Counted from the first letter of the stretch, positions 1-7,547 are shown. The stretch: DNA of 21,597 bases from RUG12395 sp034178705 (GCA_034178705.1 JAXFQY010000034.1:1-21597), one strand, 5' to 3'. Numbers and translations: made by a program. The notes: generated from the sequence alone by a model not told the origin.

Positions 1-31
1 AAAAAACAAACAGCAGCTTCCTAAAAAACAT

Positions 32-49
32 CCGGTTTCAGAAAACCGG
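32..49. repeat. Short hairpin near the left edge
   Basis: A 7-bp perfect stem (CCGGTTT / AAACCGG) with a 4-base loop. Read on the minus strand it is followed after two bases by a run of six T, as in a rho-independent terminator. No leftward gene is visible to its right, so it may belong to a bidirectional terminator of a gene outside the window, or be chance. Confidence 0.35.
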
Positions 50-145
50 AGAAGAAGAAAAGTAACTAAGAGAGGCAAACGAATTCTCTTAAGGCAGTTG
101 CGCTACGGTACTATGTCATCTTTTCAAAAGGATTTTGAAAAATAC

Positions 146-174
146 TTGAAAGAGCGGAAAAATAAGTCTATAAT
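146..174 (+). promoter_or_regulatory. Sigma-A-type promoter of the zinc-ribbon gene
   Basis: TTGAAA at 146-151 and a perfect TATAAT at 169-174 are separated by 17 bases. The predicted transcription start is near 181, giving a 5' leader of about 30 bases with AGGAGG just before the ATG at 211. Confidence 0.75.
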
Positions 175-210
175 AATTATAATAATTTGTTTTATGATCA
201 GGAGGTCCAA

Positions 211-1011
211 ATGGGAAAATTCTGTACCAATTGCGGCAAGGAGCTTGATCCCACCGTTCTTTTCTGTACCGAATGCGGAGCTAAAGTGGAAGTCCTTCCG
301 GAAGAAGAAAAGAAAGAATCAAGTGGGGAAACGCCTAAACAGAAATCGGCTGAAAACACCATCGATGACCCTTCCTCTGATATCAATCAGTCGCCGGAAG
401 TTTCGGGCCATTCCACTCCGGTTTCCGAGCAATCCCACACAGAGCCGCAGGCAGAATACAGCTTTCAGGCAAGCGACATACAACCGCAGCCCCCGAAGTC
501 TGACTCCTCTGTCCCCGCCGGCTCTATGGAATACGCTCACAGCGACCACCCCGCTCCGGACAGCCACATGAACCGGCAAACCGGCTATCACCAACCGAAT
601 CAGCAGCCATACCAATCGGCAAACCAACAGTATCAGCCGACCCCTCCGCCGACGGAAATTCCCGATACGAAAAAACACCTCAAGGAAAAATCCGGCACCG
701 TCAGCATGATGGGCTTCTTCGGACTTGAGCTGCTGTTTTCCCTCCCCTTGGTCGGATGGATCTTTTGCGTGATTATGATGTTTGCACCAAAAAATGAAAA
801 CATTAAGAACTTCGCGCGTTCCAAGCTGATCTGGGTTGTTTTCTGGGGACTTCTTCTCATCGGCGTGTCCATTGCACTTCTCATCAACGGTCCCGCGATT
901 GTCGATGCCCTTACCCGTTTCTGGGAAAACAGCGGGATCAAAGATTTCTTCGATAGTTTCTTTGCGCAATTCCCCGCTCTTTCCTCGGCAATCCTTCCTT
1001 TCCTGTTCTGA
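211..1011 (+). CDS. Zinc-ribbon protein with Pro/Gln-rich linker and two membrane helices
   Basis: A 266-residue protein of unknown function. The N-terminus is a zinc ribbon with two CxxC pairs (Cys5/Cys8 and Cys19/Cys22), of the type found in many Bacillota membrane proteins. Residues about 30-155 are a low-complexity linker rich in Ser, Pro, Gln and Tyr, probably disordered. Two hydrophobic helices follow (about 166-193 and 206-226), then an amphipathic tail rich in Phe. An open frame extends upstream to 187, but AGGAGG at 200-205 fixes the start at 211. The gene is monocistronic, with promoter 146-174 and terminator 1016-1060. The architecture suggests a membrane-anchored scaffold or sensor, but I do not recognise a specific family and assign no reaction. 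Confidence 0.85.
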   Translation: MGKFCTNCGKELDPTVLFCTECGAKVEVLPEEEKKESSGETPKQKSAENTIDDPSSDINQSPEVSGHSTPVSEQSHTEPQAEYSFQASDIQPQPPKSDSSVPAGSMEYAHSDHPAPDSHMNRQTGYHQPNQQPYQSANQQYQPTPPPTEIPDTKKHLKEKSGTVSMMGFFGLELLFSLPLVGWIFCVIMMFAPKNENIKNFARSKLIWVVFWGLLLIGVSIALLINGPAIVDALTRFWENSGIKDFFDSFFAQFPALSSAILPFLF

Positions 1012-1015
1012 GCCA

Positions 1016-1060
1016 AAAATGACCCGTATCGTTTCTTTCAACGGCACGGGTCATTTTTTT
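1016..1060 (+). terminator. Rho-independent terminator after the zinc-ribbon gene
   Basis: A 9-bp stem ATGACCCGT (1019-1027) / ACGGGTCAT (1046-1054) is extended by A/T pairs and followed by a T run to 1060. It starts a few bases after the stop codon. Confidence 0.85.
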
Positions 1061-1102
1061 ACGCATAAAATATGTCTGAATTGTAAATAATTCATCCGAC
1101 CC

Positions 1103-1131
1103 TTGACATTACTGCAAGCAGATGATAAAAT
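1103..1131 (+). promoter_or_regulatory. Promoter of the padR operon
   Basis: A consensus TTGACA (1103-1108) and TAAAAT (1126-1131) are separated by exactly 17 bases. The transcription start should fall near 1138, inside the palindrome at 1134-1152. Confidence 0.8.
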
Positions 1132-1133
1132 AT

Positions 1134-1152
1134 TACCTAATCAGATTAGATA
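1134..1152. promoter_or_regulatory. Palindrome at the padR transcription start, likely operator
   Basis: CTAATC-A-GATTAG (1137-1149) is a perfect dyad. Outer TA/TA pairs extend it to 19 bp with one mismatched pair. It lies immediately downstream of the -10 box, where a bound dimer would block initiation. PadR proteins commonly repress their own operons, so autorepression is the simplest reading. The link between this site and this PadR is inference. Confidence 0.5.
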
Positions 1153-1170
1153 CTTAACGAGGCTGACGGT

Positions 1171-1506
1171 ATGAGTTATTCGAGCGAGGCATTGCGCGGG
1201 CAGACCGAAACGATCATCCTCGCCATTTTGAAGGACGGCGACTCCTACGGCTATGAAATTCTCAAGACCATTCTGGACCGCAGCCGCGGGATCATTGAAA
1301 TCCGAGATGCAACCATCTACACCGCCTTCAAGCGCATGGAACGCGACGGTTTGATCAAAACCTACTGGGGGGATGAAATCGAAGGCGGCGCCCGTAGAAA
1401 ATACTACTCCATTACACCCCTCGGACGTGAATTTCACGCAAAACGGGTTGAGGAATGGAAGCGTATCAACGCAGTTTTATCCGACCTCATCGGAGGAGAA
1501 AAATGA
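1171..1506 (+). CDS. PadR family transcriptional regulator
   Basis: A 111-residue protein, typical for short PadR regulators (winged helix plus one C-terminal dimerisation helix). Visible marks are the N-terminal segment containing LAIL and SYGYEI, the recognition-helix region with ATIYTAFKRMERDGLI (about residues 47-62), and the wing GGARRKYYSITPLG (72-85). PadR proteins bind DNA as dimers and usually repress envelope, drug or stress genes until a ligand binds. GAGG at 1159-1162 is 8 bases before the ATG. The stop overlaps the next start (ATGA, 1503-1506), so the regulator is translationally coupled to the membrane protein it probably controls. The ligand is unknown. Confidence 0.93.
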   Translation: MSYSSEALRGQTETIILAILKDGDSYGYEILKTILDRSRGIIEIRDATIYTAFKRMERDGLIKTYWGDEIEGGARRKYYSITPLGREFHAKRVEEWKRINAVLSDLIGGEK

Positions 1507-2285
1507 AGCAGAAATTGAGAAAATACGTTCTTCGGAAATTCCGCGGTTACCCGAAAACCAAGGAAATCGTTGATCTCCGTGAGGAGCTGTATGCCATGAT
1601 GTGCGACAAATACGACGATGCACTCAAAAAAGGCAACTCGAATGATGAAGCCTATCGGGAGGCACTGACCTTAATGCAGGGATACCGGGAGGCCGTCCGC
1701 GAAGTGGAAAGCGGAAGCAGCCGTGCCGCGCTCCGGAAGCAGCTTGTCTCTTCTCTCACTTTCAGCGCGCTTTACTTTCTCCTTCTGACCTTTCTCTATC
1801 TTTTTCTCTCCCTTGTCACCTTCCGGAGTTTTGACAAAACATGGCTCACCTTTGTTGCCGGTTCCTTTCTTTATCTCGTCTACTTTTCCTGCAGTATGCT
1901 TTGGTATGCATCCCGATTTGCCCTTTCTCTTCTCAAAAGAATCTCTGTCGGTGTGCTTTTTCTTTCCTTCGTTCCGGTATTTTTTGTTTTTCCAAGTCTG
2001 ATCTGCACAGTACTTCTCAGAAAAAACATTTGGTCTTTCAGCTGGCTTTCTGTCCTTGTTATTTTGCTCGTCTGGTTGATTGTCGATCTTTTCTGCTTCG
2101 CTCGGCACAGCGGTCACATCGCCTTTGTAATTGAGTTGATTACCGCCGGACTTGTTTTTACCACAATCATTTTTCTCGCTCTTTCCTTCCGCTTTTCTCT
2201 CTGGAATGTTGCATGGCTTGCTTACGTCGCCTATCTTTGTGTGGTAGCTGCCGCCTTCTGGATCAGTGAAAACAGGAAAAAATAG
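1503..2285 (+). CDS. Membrane protein with permease-prefix-like N-terminus
   Basis: A 260-residue protein. The first 80 residues are a charged helical domain (LREELYAMM..KYDDAL, then a conserved-looking NDEAYREAL segment) of the kind that precedes membrane domains in proteins partnered with PadR regulators. About six hydrophobic helices follow, rich in Phe and Leu, with no recognisable catalytic motif. The frame is open from 1455, but GGAGGA at 1493-1498 and the ATGA overlap with padR fix the start at 1503. By position it is the likely output of PadR control. Such PadR/prefix-protein pairs are known, but the biochemical role of most is not established. Function unassigned. Confidence 0.85.
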   Translation: MKQKLRKYVLRKFRGYPKTKEIVDLREELYAMMCDKYDDALKKGNSNDEAYREALTLMQGYREAVREVESGSSRAALRKQLVSSLTFSALYFLLLTFLYLFLSLVTFRSFDKTWLTFVAGSFLYLVYFSCSMLWYASRFALSLLKRISVGVLFLSFVPVFFVFPSLICTVLLRKNIWSFSWLSVLVILLVWLIVDLFCFARHSGHIAFVIELITAGLVFTTIIFLALSFRFSLWNVAWLAYVAYLCVVAAAFWISENRKK

Positions 2286-2308
2286 CAAAACCCATCGGGA
2301 GGCATTCT

Positions 2309-2974
2309 ATGAAAATCTGTATTTTCGGTGATTCAATCGGAAAAGGAGTTATTCTTCCGGATACCGGTCACTACAAAATGGTTAAGCCCGATCTTGAAAA
2401 GCTGACCGGCAGAAAAGATCTGGAACTGAAAAACTACGCGGTTTTCGGGTCCACGATTACCCGCACCCTTCAGGTTCTTGAACGGCACGCCGAAGAGCTT
2501 ACGGACGGAGAAACCGTTCTGTTAGAGGTTGGCGGAAATGACTGTGACTTTGATTGGCAGGCAATTTCCGACAAGCCGGAGGAAAAGCATGAATGTAAGA
2601 CGCCCTTCAGCGTCTTTGAGGACGCCTATCGCCGCGTAATCAACCTTATTCGGGGGAAAAACGCAACACCGGTTATTCTTACCATGCCGCCGATGATACC
2701 GAAACGATATTTTGATACTATTGCAATCGGAAAAAACCGCGACAACATTCTTCGCTGGCTCGGCGGTACCGTCGAAACAATGTACCGTTGGCAGGAAATG
2801 TACAATCTTCGTCTTGTCATGCTCGCTCGTTCCCTGAACGTTAGGCTGATTGACATCCGATCGGTATTTCTCGCTGACCATCACTGCGAGAACCTGATCA
2901 GCCGAGACGGAATTCACCCCAATGAAAAGGGATACAATTTGATTTATCAAACGGTCAAAGACTCCATGTCCTGA
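2309..2974 (+). CDS. SGNH/GDSL-family hydrolase
   Basis: A 221-residue single-domain SGNH hydrolase (esterase or acyl hydrolase). Block I is FGDS with nucleophile Ser9. Block II supplies Gly47 (FGST). Block III is GGND with Asn77. Block V is DGIHP with catalytic Asp200 and His203, so the full Ser-Gly-Asn-His set is present. No signal peptide is visible, so it should act in the cytoplasm. The substrate cannot be read from sequence; the family includes lipases, carbohydrate esterases and thioesterases. GGGAGG ends about 7 bases before the ATG. The gene starts 23 bases after the membrane protein and is followed by a strong terminator, so it is probably the last gene of the padR operon. Confidence 0.92.
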   Translation: MKICIFGDSIGKGVILPDTGHYKMVKPDLEKLTGRKDLELKNYAVFGSTITRTLQVLERHAEELTDGETVLLEVGGNDCDFDWQAISDKPEEKHECKTPFSVFEDAYRRVINLIRGKNATPVILTMPPMIPKRYFDTIAIGKNRDNILRWLGGTVETMYRWQEMYNLRLVMLARSLNVRLIDIRSVFLADHHCENLISRDGIHPNEKGYNLIYQTVKDSMS

Positions 2975-2984
2975 CCGATTGACA

Positions 2985-3028
2985 AAAGCGGTACGGAAAG
3001 ATCCTTTGCCGTACCGCTTTCTTTTTTT
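2985..3028 (+). terminator. Terminator of the padR operon
   Basis: A 12-bp perfect stem AAAGCGGTACGG (2985-2996) / CCGTACCGCTTT (3009-3020) is followed by CTTTTTTT. Confidence 0.9.
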
Positions 3029-3059
3029 GATATTTTTTCTTTTATAGAGCACGTTCAGC

Positions 3060-3084
3060 GATTACAGAATATCCTTCTGTAATC
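3060..3084. repeat. Perfect 10-bp inverted repeat upstream of the glycosidase-like gene
   Basis: GATTACAGAA (3060-3069) and TTCTGTAATC (3075-3084) are exact reverse complements around a 5-base spacer. No T run follows directly, so it is not an ordinary terminator. It lies about 24 bases upstream of a candidate -35 box (3108-3113), a fitting place for a sugar-responsive regulator. No regulator gene lies next to it. Confidence 0.6.
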
Positions 3085-3107
3085 TGCAGCTTTTGCAATT
3101 TTCTGTC

Positions 3108-3136
3108 TTGCTTTTTTAGATCATTTTTGATAAAAT
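3108..3136 (+). promoter_or_regulatory. Candidate promoter of the glycosidase-like gene
   Basis: TTGCTT (3108-3113) and TAAAAT (3131-3136) have 17-base spacing. The start codon is at 3161, with GGAGG at 3150-3154. The -35 box is weak, which would fit a need for an activator. Confidence 0.55.
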
Positions 3137-3160
3137 GGACTAAATAATTGGAGGCGTGTC

Positions 3161-5182
3161 ATGTATATAGTCAAGAAAAACAACGGCTACACGGTTTCGG
3201 ATTCCGAAACCCGCGCGATCGTAAAAATCAACTCCCCCATCATAGAGGAAAACGGCGCGGAATTGATTCTGTCTCAGTCCGGCTGCTGCTTCTCCGAGGG
3301 ATTCGGTTTTTCCTGCTCCGAAGCAGTTGAGGATAAGGGGCGAGGTCTGTTTCTGCTCACGCGAACCTACACCAATGAAACAAATGAGAGCAGGCGTGTG
3401 AAACTCATTCTGGAGGTTGTGACAGAGTACGAACCGGAGCATTACCTGATCCCGTGCGTCAGCTACAACGGCAACTACTGGGGCGAAGGAAAGGAACCCA
3501 AAGGGATGCTTGCCGAGAACGGAGAACCGTGGATTCACTCCTATGACCGCACACCAATCCCCTCCTGCTCACTGACAGAAACCAGGGAAATAGCCTTTTC
3601 TCTTTTTGCAGACGGAAGCACACCGGAAAGCCTTATTTCCTCCGTTTCTCTCCGTCCGGCTGAGGGCGGGAGGATTTCACATCGCATTTATTGGCCGGTC
3701 ACCGAGGCTCCCTTTACATACTATGAAAATGATAAATATAATGAACGGCTCGACACCACGCTCACCTTTGCTCCAGGGCAATCGGTAACAGTCGGAGCCT
3801 ATTTGCTCTTCTCGGTTCCGAAATGGGAAAATTACGGTATTACCGAAACACTCGACCGTGCGTTGGAGCTTTTTCCGTTCCGGCACGAGCTGTGTCGCTC
3901 AACGGATGAGATCTGGAAACTCGGCATTGACTATTCTAAATTTCTGCTGCGCGAGCACAGAGGAAAGCTTCTCTTTTCCACCGGATGTGTACCGTATAAT
4001 GACGGACTGAAAATGGCACAGCATTACGAGGTCGGCTGGTGCGGAATGAATATTATGAACTCCCGCATGCAGATTCTGGAGTATCTCCGTACCGGCGAGA
4101 AAAAACTCCTGATGACCGCGCTGGCGGTTTGTGACAACTGGGTGGAAAAGCAATCGGACTCCGGCTTGGTGCTGGCGCATTACGAGTGGTACACTGAGGG
4201 AAAAAACTGGAATTACAAGCCCCGTGACCTCACGAAATCCTGGGCAAGCAATGTCGACTATGTCAACGGCTGGCTCCCGGAAACCTGCAACACCGGCTGG
4301 GCTGCAGATGAAATGCTGAAGGTCTGGAAGCTTCTTCATGACAACGGGATTGAAAAGCCGGAGTACCGCGTATTCGGTGAAAAAATACTGAATTTCTTCT
4401 GCGACCATTACAGTCCGGAATATGCCTTCGGGAAAGCTTGGCATTTTGACGGTACCTGTGAAGAACCGAGCGGAACAATCGGCGCGTTTGTAACCATGGC
4501 ACTTTGCGACGGGTACCGCATTACCGGAGAAAAGCGATATCTGGATTTTGCAATCCGTTCGCTGGATTTTTACATGAAGCGCGACCTTGCCAATTTTGTC
4601 TGTACGGCAGGCGCAATCGACTGCACCTGTGTGGATAAAGAAACAGCCGGTCCGATTATCATTGCCGCTCTTGATCTGTACGATATCACAAAAGAAGCAC
4701 GTTTCCTTGAATACGCCGTTCAAGCCTCCTATTATTTCGCATCCTGGATGTATATCTATGATGTCAACTACGGAAAGGAAGCGGAATTCACCCAATACGG
4801 CTATTTTACAGCCGGCTCAACCTATGTTTCCGTTCAGCATCCGGCTCTCGACCAGTGGGGAGAGCTGATGTGCTGCGAATGGCTGCGTCTTGCCGATTAC
4901 ACCGGCGATGAACGCTGGCGCACACGAGCAAAAATGATGTGGTACAACGCGGTCCAATGCATAGCGGACGAGAAAAACCGCGTTTACCATGGAAAATCGC
5001 GTCCGATAGGCTCCCAGAATGAAGCGTTTTATCATGCACGCTGGGGACACCGGAAAAACTGCAATGAGCGCGGCCATCTCAATGACTGGCTGGTATCCTG
5101 GGTGAATGTCTTTCGTCTGAATGTCCTTGACCGGCTTACCTCGGTAAACGGATATCCGGATCGGCATGCGCTCGACAAATAA
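3161..5182 (+). CDS. Putative cytoplasmic alpha/alpha-barrel glycosidase-like protein
   Basis: A 673-residue protein that I cannot place in a named glycoside hydrolase family. Residues 1 to about 235 look beta-rich (alternating hydrophobic strands), as in an N-terminal beta-sandwich. From about 245 to 655 there are repeated helical hairpins with many Trp, Tyr and Cys and short acidic motifs (HYEVGW 288-293, HYEWY 340-344, CNTGWAADE 376-384, DQWGELM 564-570), the layout of six-hairpin/(alpha/alpha)6 glycosidases. There is no signal peptide or membrane helix, so it should act on imported oligosaccharides inside the cell. The gene is monocistronic, with its own candidate promoter, an upstream dyad and a strong terminator. 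The fold call is inference from pattern; catalytic residues are not assigned. A lyase or epimerase of the same fold is an alternative. Confidence 0.65.
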   Translation: MYIVKKNNGYTVSDSETRAIVKINSPIIEENGAELILSQSGCCFSEGFGFSCSEAVEDKGRGLFLLTRTYTNETNESRRVKLILEVVTEYEPEHYLIPCVSYNGNYWGEGKEPKGMLAENGEPWIHSYDRTPIPSCSLTETREIAFSLFADGSTPESLISSVSLRPAEGGRISHRIYWPVTEAPFTYYENDKYNERLDTTLTFAPGQSVTVGAYLLFSVPKWENYGITETLDRALELFPFRHELCRSTDEIWKLGIDYSKFLLREHRGKLLFSTGCVPYNDGLKMAQHYEVGWCGMNIMNSRMQILEYLRTGEKKLLMTALAVCDNWVEKQSDSGLVLAHYEWYTEGKNWNYKPRDLTKSWASNVDYVNGWLPETCNTGWAADEMLKVWKLLHDNGIEKPEYRVFGEKILNFFCDHYSPEYAFGKAWHFDGTCEEPSGTIGAFVTMALCDGYRITGEKRYLDFAIRSLDFYMKRDLANFVCTAGAIDCTCVDKETAGPIIIAALDLYDITKEARFLEYAVQASYYFASWMYIYDVNYGKEAEFTQYGYFTAGSTYVSVQHPALDQWGELMCCEWLRLADYTGDERWRTRAKMMWYNAVQCIADEKNRVYHGKSRPIGSQNEAFYHARWGHRKNCNERGHLNDWLVSWVNVFRLNVLDRLTSVNGYPDRHALDK

Positions 5183-5248
5183 CGGGGCTCCGATAAAGAC
5201 AATTCCACAAAAGCTTCAGCATGTTTATTCCGGTAATTCACCGAAAAC

Positions 5249-5288
5249 AAAAGAAAACAGCGGTCGGCTTTGACCGCTGTTTTCTTTT
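5249..5288. terminator. Bidirectional terminator between convergent operons
   Basis: A 17-bp perfect stem (5249-5265 / 5272-5288) with a 6-base loop is A-rich on the left and T-rich on the right, so both strands end in U-rich tails. It separates the rightward gene ending at 5182 from the leftward gene ending at 5334. Confidence 0.92.
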
Positions 5289-5333
5289 GCAAACGGGGAA
5301 AATCCCCCTGCTGACAGAAAAAAGGAAAAGGAT

Positions 5334-5996
5334 TCAATCCTCAAACAACCCAAACCCGGCAACCTCACTGATCGGAAGAGAAAAGGTGATCGCACCCGCC
5401 TCCGAAGATGGTCCCGCGGATCTCAAAATAGAACGCATGATCTCACTTTTCTGTGCACTTTTCGCGACGATAAGAATGACTTCCTTCTCATGGGCAAGCG
5501 AAACATTGAGAAACTTTTGGGTCTCTGGGTCACCGGTTCCCTTTCCGTGCAGAACAGTTCCCCCTGTGGCTCCCGCCTCCCGGGCGGCATTCATCACAAG
5601 ATCCGTCCGCCCCTCATTCGCGATGATTACGATCAATTCATAGGCATAGTTCAGTTCAGGCTGATATTTCGCGTTTTGCTGACCGCCATTCAGATAACTC
5701 AAGGTTTTTCCTCCTCCGATACTTTTGATCGGAACCGCCATCGCGATTCCGTGCCCCGGTACACCGATAAACAAGCGATGCTTCAATTCCTTGAAAAAAC
5801 TCTTTGTTTTTTCTTCATCGGCAATTGAAAATAAAACCCGCTTCTCGGTAGACTCGATTCCAAGCAAGTCGAGCATGCTTTGCACCGCAGTGCCTCTGCC
5901 GCGAAGCTTTACAGAAACGGGCAGAGAAAGCTGTTCGCTGATACCGACCACCGCTTCAAGCGATTCGGGCTTCACAACGGAAATAATGTAGTTCAT
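5334..5996 (-). CDS. Tandem PII-like (GlnB-fold) signalling protein
   Basis: A 220-residue protein, about twice a PII subunit. The second half (119-220) shows the PII pattern clearly: a first strand YELIVIIANEGRTDLVMNAAREAGATGGTV, then a HGKGTGDPE loop in T-loop position, then KEVILIVAKSAQKSEIM. The first half repeats it in weaker form (strand 2-9, VKLRGRGTA 29-37, KRVLFSIADEEKT 52-64). PII proteins sense ATP/ADP or other nucleotides and 2-oxoglutarate and often gate a neighbouring transporter. GGGAGG lies 13-18 bases before an ATG that overlaps the upstream stop (ATGA, 5993-5996), so the protein is translationally coupled to the DUF1538 protein. An open frame six codons longer (to 6014) is less likely. 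The ligand is not known. Confidence 0.85.
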   Translation of the reverse strand: MNYIISVVKPESLEAVVGISEQLSLPVSVKLRGRGTAVQSMLDLLGIESTEKRVLFSIADEEKTKSFFKELKHRLFIGVPGHGIAMAVPIKSIGGGKTLSYLNGGQQNAKYQPELNYAYELIVIIANEGRTDLVMNAAREAGATGGTVLHGKGTGDPETQKFLNVSLAHEKEVILIVAKSAQKSEIMRSILRSAGPSSEAGAITFSLPISEVAGFGLFED

Positions 5997-7516
5997 GCGC
6001 TTTTTTCCTCCCAAAGCTCGATAATGTCGTCATCCTCATAAGATTCCGCAGCGGGAACAAAGCGATGAGAATAAATCACACCGATTACCTGTATCGAAAT
6101 CAGCGGCATCATCGCTACCATGGCAACCACGCCGAACGCATCGGAAAGAGGATTCCCGCCCACAGTTGACGAAACGCTGAGCATAAACTGCAGCATAAAA
6201 GTTGCGGTCATCGGTCCGGAGGCCACACCGCCGGAGTCAAAAGCAATCGCCGTATAAATATCCGGGACAAAAAAGGTGAGCGCAAGAGCAATGAAATATC
6301 CGGGGATCAAAAACCAAAGAATTGAAATCCCGGTCAGAACACGAAGCATGGAAAGTCCCATGGCAAGCGCGATAGCAACGGAAAGACTGCGCTTAATCGC
6401 CTTTCCCGGAATGGCTCCGGCGCTGACCTCCTCAATCTGCTTCTCCAGAACCGCCACAGCAGGCTCGGCGGAAATAATAAACCAGCCGAGAAGCATGGAA
6501 AGCGGGATCAGAAGGTATTTTGTCCATCCGACAGCAAGCTCAGCAGCGAGGATAGCTCCGAGTGCAGAAAAGCCGACATTGACGCCAAGAAGAAAAAGAA
6601 CAAGCCCGATATAAGTATAGAGAATACCGATTAAAATCTTAAAAAGCTCCCTCAGGGGAAGGTGGAGAGAAACAATCTGGAAGATGAGAAAAATCAAAAG
6701 GATCGGAAGCAGAGCAACCGCCATTTCCTTGAAATAGGTCGGAAGCGCCGATAAATAGGCGTGCGCAATCTCCCCCGTGTCTTCATATGCGGGCAATCCG
6801 ATATCAATCGAAGACTGCTGAGAAGGAAAGAAAAATCCGAGCACAAGCACCGCGAGGATAGGACCGATCGAGCAAAGGGAAACCAAGCCAAAGCTGTCGG
6901 CCTCTGCATTAGAGTCACTTCGGATATTGGAAATACCGACACCAAGTGCAAGAATAAACGGCACCGTCATCGGTCCGGTCGTGACCCCGCCGGAGTCAAA
7001 GGCAATACTCAGAATATCCGTAGGTGCAAAAGCCGCAAGAACAAATACCGCACCGTAAAAAAACAGCAGCAGCCACCGGAGACGGATTCCCTTCATGATA
7101 CGAAGCATACAAACAGAAAGGAAAAAGCCGACACCGATGCTTACCGTAACCAAAAGAACGGTTGTATTGATATGCGGTACGGTCTGCGCAAGAACCTGGA
7201 GATCCGGCTCCGCAATAGAAACGGCAAAACCCAGCGCGAAGCTGACCGCAAGAATCAAGGAAAGATTACGGGATTTCGTAAGAGCGGTCCCGATACGATT
7301 GCCGATCGGCGTCATGGAAACATCGGCACCGAGCGAAAAAAGCCCCATACCGACAACAATCAGCAGCGCTCCGATCAAAAAACACAGCAGCAGATCAGGA
7401 CGAATGGGAGAGATGGTAAAACAAAGAAGCAAAACAATCAAAAGAATCGGCAGAACCGAGCGAAAGGACTCCTTGATTTTTTCCGAGGCGAGCGTATGAT
7501 TCATAAGATACTTCAC
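5993..7516 (-). CDS. DUF1538-family polytopic membrane protein (probable transporter)
   Basis: A 507-residue, highly hydrophobic protein with a clear internal duplication of about 250 residues. AFDSGGVTTGPMT (172-184) matches AFDSGGVASGPMT (425-437). GMGLFSLGADV (56-66) matches GLVLFLLGVNV (304-314). AVSIAEPDLQVL (98-109) matches FIISAEPAVAVL (346-357). DSFGLVSLCSIGP (207-219) matches DAFGVVAMVAMMP (459-471). These are hallmarks of the DUF1538 family, whose substrate is not established to my knowledge. The FDSGG motifs in both halves, probably membrane re-entrant, could line a transport path. It starts with GTG at 7516, supported by AGGAGGG at 7529-7535; an ATG at 7504 is too far from that site. 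The last codons overlap the PII-like gene. Confidence 0.88.
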   Translation of the reverse strand: MKYLMNHTLASEKIKESFRSVLPILLIVLLLCFTISPIRPDLLLCFLIGALLIVVGMGLFSLGADVSMTPIGNRIGTALTKSRNLSLILAVSFALGFAVSIAEPDLQVLAQTVPHINTTVLLVTVSIGVGFFLSVCMLRIMKGIRLRWLLLFFYGAVFVLAAFAPTDILSIAFDSGGVTTGPMTVPFILALGVGISNIRSDSNAEADSFGLVSLCSIGPILAVLVLGFFFPSQQSSIDIGLPAYEDTGEIAHAYLSALPTYFKEMAVALLPILLIFLIFQIVSLHLPLRELFKILIGILYTYIGLVLFLLGVNVGFSALGAILAAELAVGWTKYLLIPLSMLLGWFIISAEPAVAVLEKQIEEVSAGAIPGKAIKRSLSVAIALAMGLSMLRVLTGISILWFLIPGYFIALALTFFVPDIYTAIAFDSGGVASGPMTATFMLQFMLSVSSTVGGNPLSDAFGVVAMVAMMPLISIQVIGVIYSHRFVPAAESYEDDDIIELWEEKSA

Positions 7517-7547
7517 TATACGGCGTTTCCCTCCTGTTTTTCAATAA

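Noticed and set aside
67..91. TAAGAGA...TCTCTTA inverted repeat
   Set aside because: Only 7 bp with an 11-base loop in AT-rich DNA and no T run; too weak to annotate.
98..571. Frame beginning MSSFQKDFEKYLKERK in the left-edge region
   Set aside because: It runs through the promoter and then out of frame through the zinc-ribbon gene; the real gene starts at 211 with AGGAGG.
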